Assembly: GCF_003668875.1 (NCBI RefSeq)
Contig: NZ_RAWM01000029.1
Coordinates: 1 to 64,000, forward strand
Direction of reading: 5' to 3'
Length of the DNA stretch: 64,000 bases
DNA from: Corallococcus interemptor
Lineage (GTDB): Bacteria > Myxococcota > Myxococcia > Myxococcales > Myxococcaceae
Below the pieces are notes generated by a model that worked only from the letters and a program-made list of their open reading frames with translations, had not been told where the DNA came from and ran no database searches. The translations under genes and the position numbers were made by a program. Below are positions 42,290-51,724 of this stretch, piece by piece (the first letter of the stretch is position 1; every line of letters starts with the position of its first letter).

Positions 42290-42454
42290 GACGGGAAGTG
42301 CCTCCTCCCTGGCGCGGGGATGCGTCCTTCATCGGTAGACCGTCACGAACCCCGGAACAACCCACCCCTCCCTTCGTGCAGCGGGATTTCCACCAGCGGA
42401 CGGAGCAACTTCAGCAGGCCCGTGGACAGCGCCATCCATGGCTTCATGGGGCGC

Positions 42455-43192
42455 ATGTTGCTCAAGGCCTGTCTCAACGGAGCCCGCGCGGCCGTGGATC
42501 ATCCCCGCGTGCCTGTCACCCCGGAAGCGTTGGCGAAGGACGCCGCCGCCTGTCACGCCGTGGGCGCGGGTGCGTTCCACGTGCACCCCCGCGCGGCGCA
42601 CGGCTTCGAGTCCCTGGACGCGGCGGACCTCGGCGCGACGGTGGCGGACCTCCGCCGTGCGTGTCCGGGCGTGCCGGTGGGCGTCAGCACGGGCGCGTGG
42701 ATGGTCCCGGACGTGAAGGCCCGCCACGCGCGCGTCGCCAGCTGGAAGGCGCTGTCCGCCAGCACCCGTCCCGACTTCGCCTCCGTCAACCTGTCCGAGC
42801 CCGGCTGGGAGTCCATCGCGGACGCGCTGCTCGACGCGGGCATCGGCGTGGAGGCGGGCGTGTGGTTTCCGGAGGACGTGTCACGGCTGACCGCGTGGCC
42901 CCAGGCCTCGAAGTGCCTGCGCATCCTCGTGGAGACGCAGTCCTCCCAACCCGAGGCCGCGTGTCAGGAGGCGCGGACGCTGGTGGAGCTGCTGCGCGCC
43001 ACGGGCCTCGAAAGGCCGCTGCTCGTGCACGGCTCGGAAGGAGGCGCGTGGGCCGTGCTCGGCTGGGCCCGGCGCCACGGCTTCGACACGCGCATTGGAC
43101 TGGAGGACACGCTGGTGCTTCCGGACGGGCAGCGCGCGCAAGACAACGCCGCGCTGGTGTCCGCGGCCATCCGGGTCATGCGCGAACGGTGA
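42455..43192 (+). CDS. BKACE-family (DUF849, Kce-like) beta-keto acid cleavage enzyme
   Basis: Protein of 245 aa with the TIM-barrel pattern of beta-keto acid cleavage enzymes. It starts MLLKACLNGARA and has Zn-binding HVHPR (H42, H44), VGVSTGAWM and RIGLEDTLVLPDG near the C-terminus. Family members condense a beta-keto acid with acetyl-CoA and split the product; the founding case is 3-keto-5-aminohexanoate in lysine fermentation. At 245 aa it is somewhat shorter than the usual 270-310. ATG 42455 gives the standard family N-terminus. An SDR-like gene follows after 67 nt. Confidence 0.85.
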   Translation: MLLKACLNGARAAVDHPRVPVTPEALAKDAAACHAVGAGAFHVHPRAAHGFESLDAADLGATVADLRRACPGVPVGVSTGAWMVPDVKARHARVASWKALSASTRPDFASVNLSEPGWESIADALLDAGIGVEAGVWFPEDVSRLTAWPQASKCLRILVETQSSQPEAACQEARTLVELLRATGLERPLLVHGSEGGAWAVLGWARRHGFDTRIGLEDTLVLPDGQRAQDNAALVSAAIRVMRER

Positions 43193-43259
43193 GTCTTCAC
43201 GGCCCGCATGGATCATCTCCCAAGCCCCGCCGCGCCCGGCTTCCTATGATGGAAGCACC

Positions 43260-44120
43260 ATGCACGAGCCTCCCTCAGCAGGCGGATCCCCTCCAGCCCG
43301 GGAGGAGGATCCGCCGTCCCCTGCGTGGGCGCTCATCCTGGGTGCTTCCTCCGGCACGGGCGCGGCCATCGCGGAGGCCGTCGCGCGCAAGCCGGGCCTG
43401 AACGTCTTCGGCGTGCACCGGGGCCGCTACCTGGACACCGCGCGTGAGCTGGAAGCCCGTGTGCGCGACGTGGGCCGGGACATCCACCTGCGGCAGGCGG
43501 ATGCCTCCACGCCCGAGGCCGCGGAGGCTGGCGCGGACGAATTGCTCCAGCGCACGGGCCCTCGCAGCGTGAAGCTGTTCGTGCACGCCATCGCGGGCGC
43601 GTCCGTGGGGCGCTTCCTCTCCGAAGGGCCGGACCGGCTGCACCCGCGCCGCATCCAGCGCACGTTCGACTGCATGGCGCACTCGTTCGTGTACTGGACG
43701 CAGGCCCTGGTGCGGCGCGACCTGCTGGCTCCGGATGCGCGCCTGCTGGGCCTGCAGAACCCGTTGGATCAGACGCACCTGGGCAACACCGGCCTCATCA
43801 GCTCCGCCAAGGCCGCGCTGGAGATGTACGTGCGCCACCTGGCCATCGAGCTGGGCCCGAAGGGCCACCGCGTCAACCTGCTCAAGTTCGGCACGGTGCT
43901 GACGCCCGCGCTGCGCCACGTCTATTCGCCAGAGGCGCTGGCCCAGCTGGAAGCACGCCACGCGGCCATGAACCCCGCGGGGCGCATGGGCACGCTGGAC
44001 GACGTGGCCCGCTTCGTCACCGTGCTCGTGGGAGATGACGCCGCGTGGTTCAACGGCGCCACCATCGACTTCACGGGCGGCATGACGCTCAAGCTGATGG
44101 ACCTGGTGCTCAACCCGTGA
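43260..44120 (+). CDS. SDR-family protein without the usual catalytic Tyr
   Basis: Protein of 286 aa with a Rossmann fold of the short-chain dehydrogenase type: nucleotide loop GASSGTGAAIAEA (about 28-40), FVHAIAGAS, and a C-terminal GATIDFTGGMTLK. The region that should carry YxxxK reads GLISSAKAALEMY: the Lys is there but the Tyr position holds Ile, and no Tyr sits seven residues before Lys as in FabI. It may be a binding protein or use another residue. It lies 67 nt behind the BKACE gene and its end overlaps the convergent methyltransferase end by 11 nt. Confidence 0.78.
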   Translation: MHEPPSAGGSPPAREEDPPSPAWALILGASSGTGAAIAEAVARKPGLNVFGVHRGRYLDTARELEARVRDVGRDIHLRQADASTPEAAEAGADELLQRTGPRSVKLFVHAIAGASVGRFLSEGPDRLHPRRIQRTFDCMAHSFVYWTQALVRRDLLAPDARLLGLQNPLDQTHLGNTGLISSAKAALEMYVRHLAIELGPKGHRVNLLKFGTVLTPALRHVYSPEALAQLEARHAAMNPAGRMGTLDDVARFVTVLVGDDAAWFNGATIDFTGGMTLKLMDLVLNP

Positions 44121-44973
44121 CGGCCGGAACGCGGAACGTGAGGCAGTAGTAGAACGGTGACACCTGTTCCTCGATGACGTCCTCGGCGCCCTGCGGCAGC
44201 AGCTCGCGAGGACTCTTCGCCTCACGTGTGTAGAACGTGAGGGCCCGGAAGGCGGCGCGCTGGAACAGCGACGGGCGGAAGGCCGCGTCCAGCTGCTCGT
44301 CCACCACCACCAGCGGCGTGCCGGGAAGCGCCACGCGCGCCATCTCCCGCAGCGCCACCGCGGGCTGGCGGTAGCTGCCCATCGCGCCGACGTGGAAGAC
44401 GCGGTCGAACGTGGCGTCCCGGAACGGGAGCGAGTGCGCGTCCGCCACCATCAGCCGCGTGTCCTTCACGCCCCGGCCCTTGCGCAGGCGCTTCTCGCAC
44501 TGCGCCAGCATGCCGGTGCTCAGGTCCAGGCCCCACACCTCCACGGGCAGGCCCGGCGGCAGCGCGCCCCGGATGCGCGGCAGGTTCGCGCCCGCGCCCA
44601 CGCCCACCTCCAGCACGCGCACGGGCTGCCCGTCATCGCGAGGCTTCAGCGCGCCCAGCTCCAGCCTGCGCATGTACCCGTCGCGCATCCGCGATTCCGA
44701 GACGGACTGGAACAGCGGCGTCAGCACCGTCGTCAGCGGGTCGTGCAGCGCGGGCAGCCCGTCATAGAGGTGGCGCATGAGGCGGTCCGTGCCCCGCACG
44801 CGGTCCTCGCGGTACAGCCGCGCCAGGCCGTCCGCCACCTCCCACGTCTCGCCGCAGCCACCACAGAGCAGACGGCCCTCGTCCAGCCGCGCGTCCTCGC
44901 TCTGCCCGTGCCACACCAGCTGGCCCCGGCAATCCGGGCATGCCAGCAACGCCACGTCCCGCAGCCACATCAT
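44110..44973 (-). CDS. Class I methyltransferase with N-terminal zinc ribbon
   Basis: Protein of 287 aa. Residues 1-55 form a Trm112/YcaR-like zinc ribbon with Cys12, 15, 37 and 40 (CPDC, CGGC). Residues about 115-260 form a UbiE/type-11 SAM methyltransferase: VLEVGVGAGANLP (about 120-132), VWGLDLSTGML, VADAHSLPFRDATFD. This is the layout of many small-molecule or lipid methyltransferases; the substrate is unknown. It starts 7 nt after the large kinase gene and is probably co-transcribed. Confidence 0.86.
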   Translation of the reverse strand: MMWLRDVALLACPDCRGQLVWHGQSEDARLDEGRLLCGGCGETWEVADGLARLYREDRVRGTDRLMRHLYDGLPALHDPLTTVLTPLFQSVSESRMRDGYMRRLELGALKPRDDGQPVRVLEVGVGAGANLPRIRGALPPGLPVEVWGLDLSTGMLAQCEKRLRKGRGVKDTRLMVADAHSLPFRDATFDRVFHVGAMGSYRQPAVALREMARVALPGTPLVVVDEQLDAAFRPSLFQRAAFRALTFYTREAKSPRELLPQGAEDVIEEQVSPFYYCLTFRVPAVTG

Positions 44974-44980
44974 CGCTTCG

Positions 44981-47900
44981 TCACCCTGCCGTCCCCTGTT
45001 CGGCCAGGGCCCGCGCCAGGTCCTCGCGCGCCCCCAGCCGGGTGAAGTCCTCCACGGCCCGCCGTAGCAGCTCCGCGCGCTCCGCGTCGCCCGAGGGCAG
45101 GTGCCGCGCCCACTCCAGCCGGGCCCTCGCGGCCTCGTAGGGCATGCCTCGCTTGTCGGCCTCCACGATGCAGCGCTTCCACGCGCGGAAGGCCTTGGCG
45201 TGCTTGCCCGTGAGCCACGCCTCCCAGCCCCGCCACAGCCACGCGGCGGGCTCGCCGAAGGGGAACACCCGCGCGAAGTCCTCCACGGCCTTGAGCGCGG
45301 CCCGCGCGCTGTGCGTGAGCGCCTGCAACCCGGGCCCGGGCGTCTCGCGCGCCCACAGCGTGAGCAGCACCTCCGCCACCGCCGTCGCGCCGAAGTAGAC
45401 GAAGTGCGCCACGGGCTTGCCCGCGGACAGCCGCACCAGCGCCTTCTCCGCCGCCGCGCGCGCGCCCGCCGTGTCGCCCTCGCGCAGGCACAGCAGCGCC
45501 AGCGTGCCGTCCGTGATGATGCGGTCGGTGGCGCCGCCATGTGCCTCCGTCCACGCGAGCGCCGGCTCCAGCGCCATGCGGGCCCGCGCGTGTTCCCCCA
45601 GCCGCAGCAGCATGTGGGCGCGGTAGTGCTGGGCCCAGTGCCGCGTCTGCGCCGAGCCCCGCCGCACCGCGGACGCCTCCAGCCAGTCCATCAGCGGCAG
45701 GCCCCGCGCGAACTGGCCCCGGTACATGGCGGACACGGTGAGCAGCGCGCGGCACTCCTCCGCCAGCCGCAGGTCTCCCACCGAGTCCACGATGGCCGTC
45801 GCCCGGGCGAGCCACGTCTCCACGTCCTGCCAGCGCGCCTGGTACACCGCGCAGACGGCATTGCGGTTGAGCACGTAGGCCAGGTCCGCCGGGCGGCCCA
45901 CGCGCTCCGCCACCTCCTGCGCGCGCTTCACCCACGCGTCCGCCACGCGGTGCACCGGCACCGTGCCCGCCACCACCGCCATCACCGTGTAGCCGCGCGC
46001 CAGCTCCGGCGTGGGCCCCACGGGCTCGCACAGGTTGAGCATGCGCAGGCCGCTCCAGAGCACGGGCAGCGCCTCCTGCGCGTAGATGAACGCGTCGGTC
46101 AGCCGCATGAGCAGCCGGCCCGCCACCCGGCGCGACTCGCGGCGCCGCGTGGAGTCATCCACGTACGCGTCCGGCCGGGCGCTCTGCGCCAGCCGCGACA
46201 GCACCTGCCCCAGCGTGCCCAGCACCCACGCCACGCGCGACGTGGGCACGCGCCAGCCGAAGTGCGCGAGCGCGGCCTCCGCGAGCACGCGGAAGTCCTC
46301 CAGGTCTCCCAGCTGGAAGTGCGCCTCCGCCAGCAGCGCCTCCACGCGGCCCCGCTCCAGCGGCGTGGCCCCGGGCATCACCGTCAGCGCCCGCGTGAGC
46401 AGCGGCACCGCTTCGCGGCACGCGCCCACCGCCAGGGCCTCCTCGCCGGCGATGCGCGCGTGGTGCGCCTCGCGGGCCACGTCCCCGGCCTGCCCCCAGT
46501 GGTACGACAGCGCCGAGGCGTAGCCCAGGGGATGGGCGGCCTCCAGCGCCAGGGCCGCGCGCTGGTGGAGCGCGGGCCGGAGCGCCGGGGACAGGTCCTC
46601 CAAGAGCCGCTCGCGCAGCTTGTCGTGCGCGAAGCGCCAGCGGCCGTCCGCCACGTCCAGCACCGCCGCCGCCGCGCAGTCGGTGAGCCACGCCTCCACG
46701 TCCACGCCGGGCGCGGCGCGCTCCAGCACCGCCAGGTCCAGCTCCCGGCCCAGGAGCGCCGCCACGTCCAGCAGCTCCCGCGCCTCCCGGGGCACCTTCT
46801 CCAGCCGGCGCTGCACCAGCGCGCGCATGCCGCCCGCCCACACGCGCTGGGGCAGCGTGATGGCGCCCAGCCGGTCCAGGCCGCCCGCGTCCTCCGCCAG
46901 CGCGCGCACCACCTCCACCAGCAGGAACGGGTTGCCCTCCGACTCGCGGCGCAGCAGCTCCACCACGCCGGGCTGGCGGCCCACGGCGCCCAGCATGGAC
47001 TCGCCCAGCTGGGCGATCTCCTCCGCGTTCAGCCGCTGCAGCCGCAGCATGCGCGTGCCGGGCAGGCGCTCCGGCAGCTGCGGGGACTCGTCGTCGCGGA
47101 AGCTCGCGAGCAGCAGCAGCGGCAGCCCCGGCGCCCTCGCCGCCAGCCGCGCGAGGAGCTGGAGGGATTCCGCGTGCGTCTGGTGCAGGTCCTCCAGGAT
47201 GACCACGGTGGGCTGCGGCAGGCGGGCGAAGAGGTCCTCCACCGTCTGGTGCAGGCGCAGCTGCGCCATGTCCGCGTCCAGCTCCGGCGCGGCGGGCACC
47301 TCGCGGCCCAGGAGCGCCTCCAGGTCCGGCACCAGCGACCGGAGCACGCGCGCCTCGCGGTCGGACAGCTCCGTGAGCATGGGCAGCCAGCGCAGCACCG
47401 CGCGCCACTCCTGGTACGGCACGCCGCCGGTGTCCACCGCCTGGCCGCGCAGCACCACCGCGCCGCGCACCAGCGCCAGCGAGCGCACCTCCTCCAGGAG
47501 GCGCGACTTGCCCACGCCGCTCTCCCCGCCAATGAGCCACGCGCCGCCCTGCCCCGCGAGCGCCGCGTCGAGCACGTCCTTCAGGTGCTCGCGCTCCTTC
47601 ACGCGGCCCACGAAGCGCGCGGACTGGAGGAAGCTCTCGCGCGTGGCGGCGGACTCGGCGGGCCGGGGCTGGCCCACGGCGTCGCTCAGCGCGGTGATGA
47701 CGGCCTCCGCGTCGCGCGGCCGGCGGTGGGGCTCGGGCGCCACCAGCTGCTCCAGCAGGGCCTTGAGCGCGGGCGGGAAGCCCGGCGTCGCGAACACCTG
47801 GCCGGCATGAGGTAGCCGGCCGAAGAACATCTGGCACGCCATGGCGCCGAAGCCGAAGAGGTCGGTCAGCTCGGAGGGGGGCTGGTCTTCAAAGAGCTCC

Positions 47901-48529
47901 GGGGCCAGGTAGCCCGGGGTGCCCGCGGGCTGCGCGCGAGGCCCCTGCTGGTCGCGTCCCACGGCCAGGCCGAAGTCCAGCACCTTCACCTGGCCGCGCA
48001 CCACCAGCACGTTCGCGGGCTTCAGGTCGCGGTGGATGATGCCGCGCCGGTGCAGGTACGCGAGCGCCTGGAGCGTCTGGATGAGCAGCCCCACCTGCGT
48101 CGCCAGGGGCGCGTCGGTGCCGGCCTCCACCAGCGTGCGCGCGTCCTCCAGCAGGTCCATGGCCAGGTAGGGCCGGCCCTCCGCGTCGAAGCCGTAGTCC
48201 AGCACGCGGATGACATGGGGGTGTCGCAGGGACACCAGCGTCTGGAACTCGTGGGCCAGCGACAGCGCCATGCCCTGCGTGGCGAAGGCGGAAGGGGTGC
48301 CCCGGCCGGGCCGCCGCGCCAGGTCCGCCACCGTCCTGTGCAGCCGCTTGAGGGCCACGGGGCCGGAGAGCCCGTCCTGCGCGCGCCACACGGTGCCCGC
48401 GCCGCCGCGCCCCAGCAGGTCGAGGATGCGGTAGCGCCGACCCACCACTTCCGGGTCCATGCCCGGAGACGTGTCGATGTCCGGGGCGTCCGCCCGGCGG
48501 GAGGTCTGACAGGAAGGGGGGTGAGACAT
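44981..48529 (-). CDS. Ser/Thr kinase - AAA ATPase - helical repeat signalling protein
   Basis: Protein of 1182 aa. The N-terminal kinase (about 33-300) is complete: GRGGAGTV (40-47), Lys61, HRDLKPAN (166-173), DFGLAV (185-190). It is followed by an AAA-type ATPase of the MalT/STAND class (FVGRVKEREHL then Walker A GGESGVGKSR, about 330-365, and ILEDLHQTHAES as Walker B). About 600 residues of TPR-like helices complete it. No transmembrane segment. Such proteins integrate signals through the repeats and relay them by phosphorylation. ATG 48529 was chosen on kinase position; its Shine-Dalgarno is poor, and ATG 48460 is an alternative. Confidence 0.9.
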   Translation of the reverse strand: MSHPPSCQTSRRADAPDIDTSPGMDPEVVGRRYRILDLLGRGGAGTVWRAQDGLSGPVALKRLHRTVADLARRPGRGTPSAFATQGMALSLAHEFQTLVSLRHPHVIRVLDYGFDAEGRPYLAMDLLEDARTLVEAGTDAPLATQVGLLIQTLQALAYLHRRGIIHRDLKPANVLVVRGQVKVLDFGLAVGRDQQGPRAQPAGTPGYLAPELFEDQPPSELTDLFGFGAMACQMFFGRLPHAGQVFATPGFPPALKALLEQLVAPEPHRRPRDAEAVITALSDAVGQPRPAESAATRESFLQSARFVGRVKEREHLKDVLDAALAGQGGAWLIGGESGVGKSRLLEEVRSLALVRGAVVLRGQAVDTGGVPYQEWRAVLRWLPMLTELSDREARVLRSLVPDLEALLGREVPAAPELDADMAQLRLHQTVEDLFARLPQPTVVILEDLHQTHAESLQLLARLAARAPGLPLLLLASFRDDESPQLPERLPGTRMLRLQRLNAEEIAQLGESMLGAVGRQPGVVELLRRESEGNPFLLVEVVRALAEDAGGLDRLGAITLPQRVWAGGMRALVQRRLEKVPREARELLDVAALLGRELDLAVLERAAPGVDVEAWLTDCAAAAVLDVADGRWRFAHDKLRERLLEDLSPALRPALHQRAALALEAAHPLGYASALSYHWGQAGDVAREAHHARIAGEEALAVGACREAVPLLTRALTVMPGATPLERGRVEALLAEAHFQLGDLEDFRVLAEAALAHFGWRVPTSRVAWVLGTLGQVLSRLAQSARPDAYVDDSTRRRESRRVAGRLLMRLTDAFIYAQEALPVLWSGLRMLNLCEPVGPTPELARGYTVMAVVAGTVPVHRVADAWVKRAQEVAERVGRPADLAYVLNRNAVCAVYQARWQDVETWLARATAIVDSVGDLRLAEECRALLTVSAMYRGQFARGLPLMDWLEASAVRRGSAQTRHWAQHYRAHMLLRLGEHARARMALEPALAWTEAHGGATDRIITDGTLALLCLREGDTAGARAAAEKALVRLSAGKPVAHFVYFGATAVAEVLLTLWARETPGPGLQALTHSARAALKAVEDFARVFPFGEPAAWLWRGWEAWLTGKHAKAFRAWKRCIVEADKRGMPYEAARARLEWARHLPSGDAERAELLRRAVEDFTRLGAREDLARALAEQGTAG

Positions 48530-48720
48530 GAGGGGGAGCCGCCCTGCGCGCGCGCAAGGATATCCCCCCTTCTCGTGCGGGAGGGGATTTGAATGTGCCG
48601 GACGGCAGGCGAAGCAGGAGGCGCTTCGGACCCCGGGGGGCAGCCCGGCGGGCGGGGCCCGGCAGGGTTCCTTCCCTCTGGAGCGCCGGAACATCACTTT
48701 TGACGCAGGGAGGACACCGG

Positions 48721-50151
<1,431 letters not shown>

Positions 50152-50278
50152 CGCAAGGCCACGGGCGAATCAGCGAGCGATGACGGGTTCCAACACGCCT
50201 GACCTCGCAATGAGGAGAGCGAGCCCCGTTGGTGTCGAGAGCTTCGAGTGACCGGATTAGCGGCGTCGAGTAAGCGAC

Positions 50279-50842
50279 TCAGCGAAGCCGCTGCTTGAGA
50301 CGCCCATGTACTCTCTTGAGATCGTCTTTGTACCGGCACAGCGCGTCCTCGATCTCGTACGCCTTCAGGGGACTGAAGGCTGAGGGAAGTTCCTCGACCG
50401 CGATCCACGCACGTTCCGCGACTGCGATGCCGAGCGCCTCAGCGCCAACCCTGGTGCCCATGTGCAGGTACACGCGTTCCGGCATCTTCTTCAGGTAGGA
50501 TCCCAACCGCAGCGCGGCGTCGTAGATGTACATTTCCTTGGCACCGCGAATCGGAGTCAGCAGGCGCTCGAGGATCGCGAACAACTCATCGAAGCTCGGG
50601 ACTTGACGAATCGCTTCTTGGTTCGCGATTAGCACCCGACGGACCTCATCCACCGTGGATTGCTCCAGGTGGCGCTGGTGGTTGAAGAGCGCGCCGTTCT
50701 CCTTTCGCGCGTCTGCCACTGCCTCAATGGCCTCTTCAAGCGACGGAAGCTTCGCGAAGTATTCGAGTTCCTCCATCGCCTTCAGGCGCGGTCCCCATTG
50801 GTAGGCTTTGACGATTTCTTCGTACGAATTCAGGCGTGCCAT
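50279..50842 (-). CDS. Unknown 187-aa helical protein beside toxin/immunity genes
   Basis: No family recognised. The protein is soluble and mainly helical: EEIVKAYQWGPRLKAMEELEYF, SLEEAIEAVADARKENG, and a middle block YIYDAALRLGSYLKKMPERV leading to a Gly-rich turn HMGTRVGAEALG and a final helix pair. Codon use is visibly less GC-rich than in flanking host genes. It lies 111 nt downstream of the Imm52 gene on the same strand, with a 6-bp hairpin between. It could be a second, orphan immunity protein or an unrelated passenger. Confidence 0.6.
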   Translation of the reverse strand: MARLNSYEEIVKAYQWGPRLKAMEELEYFAKLPSLEEAIEAVADARKENGALFNHQRHLEQSTVDEVRRVLIANQEAIRQVPSFDELFAILERLLTPIRGAKEMYIYDAALRLGSYLKKMPERVYLHMGTRVGAEALGIAVAERAWIAVEELPSAFSPLKAYEIEDALCRYKDDLKRVHGRLKQRLR

Positions 50843-50882
50843 ATCGGGTTTCTAAAGTTGGGCTGGTTTTGTGGAGCGTCAG

Positions 50883-50902
50883 CGGCTTCGTGGATCAAGC
50901 CG
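50883..50902 (-). terminator. Small hairpin between Imm52 and 187-aa gene
   Basis: A perfect 6-bp inverted repeat, CGGCTT (50883-50888) and AAGCCG (50897-50902), with an 8-nt loop. It lies in the only gap after the toxin/immunity genes. There is no T-run on the transcribed strand, so it is at best a weak terminator or pause site. Confidence 0.28.
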
Positions 50903-50953
50903 CCGTCTTTTGTCAGGAACCTTTGCTCACCGACTTAACAGCAGACTGGAATC

Positions 50954-51724
50954 TCAGACCGAGATGGGCGGCATGAGACCAGCCCTGACCAGCAACTCGC
51001 GCACCCGCCGCGCCAGCGCCACATGCTCCGGGTTGGCCACTGTGAAGCGCTCGGGGGTGAGGATGATCAGGGTGCCCTTGTCCTCGACCGGCTCGATTCG
51101 CACCGGGGCGGGGAGTGGCGGCACACTGCCCCGATGACGAGCGAGGTATGTCACCCAGCCAAGCCACACGTCGGCCTTGCCGTCCTTGTCGTCTAGGTCC
51201 CGATGCGTGCGGGACAGGGCCGAGACCCATTCAGGTTCCCAGGCCAGCGCCATGCTGCGCACCACCTCGGCCAGCACGGACGCCGTGAAAATACGCTCCG
51301 CGTTCGCTCCCTCGCTGGGGAGCGACAAGAAACAGGAGTTAGAAAACGCTTCCGCATATCCGCCGCAGTGGATGCGCAGGGCTGCACAATCACGACGGGT
51401 TCCGCCGTTGTCGAACCAGAAGCTAAAGCCCAAGTCCTCAAAGACAGGCCCCCCTCTCTCCCGGTTGACGCCTCGCCGGAACATCTCAGCGAGCGTAGGC
51501 ATGTCGGGCGGCATGAGGGGATGCTTGCGCGCGTCCCTGCGCGACTTGGCGGGCTTGTACCAGTGGGCCAGGAACGGATCGCACTCCGCCAAGAGATTGA
51601 GGAAGCCCGCTGTGCGACGGGCGCACTCCTCGGGAGACTCTTTGCGCGGCCCCCAGTAGGCACCTGCAAAGTAGGTATCGGGATAGGTCTCTGAGTCGAG
51701 CTTCACGAGCATGAGGTTATCCAC
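50954..51724 (-). CDS. Imm52-family immunity protein
   Basis: Protein of 256 aa with the pattern of immunity family 52: an N-terminal TYFAGAYWGPRKES block (about 18-31), LNLLAECDPFLAHWYKPAKSR in the next 30 residues, FRRGVNRE, and a C-terminal RFTVANPEHVALARRVRELL. Immunity proteins bind and block the partner toxin in the maker and its kin. Its GTG follows the toxin stop directly (TGA then GTG); ATG 51712, four codons later, is also possible. Cytoplasmic. Position and family pairing point to the upstream REase-fold toxin as its target. Confidence 0.85.
   Translation of the reverse strand: MDNLMLVKLDSETYPDTYFAGAYWGPRKESPEECARRTAGFLNLLAECDPFLAHWYKPAKSRRDARKHPLMPPDMPTLAEMFRRGVNRERGGPVFEDLGFSFWFDNGGTRRDCAALRIHCGGYAEAFSNSCFLSLPSEGANAERIFTASVLAEVVRSMALAWEPEWVSALSRTHRDLDDKDGKADVWLGWVTYLARHRGSVPPLPAPVRIEPVEDKGTLIILTPERFTVANPEHVALARRVRELLVRAGLMPPISV

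Noticed and set aside
45101-47815. Long plus-strand open frame opposite the kinase/ATPase gene
   Set aside because: Same composition effect; low-complexity His/Arg/Gln protein, while the minus strand holds intact kinase and ATPase motifs.
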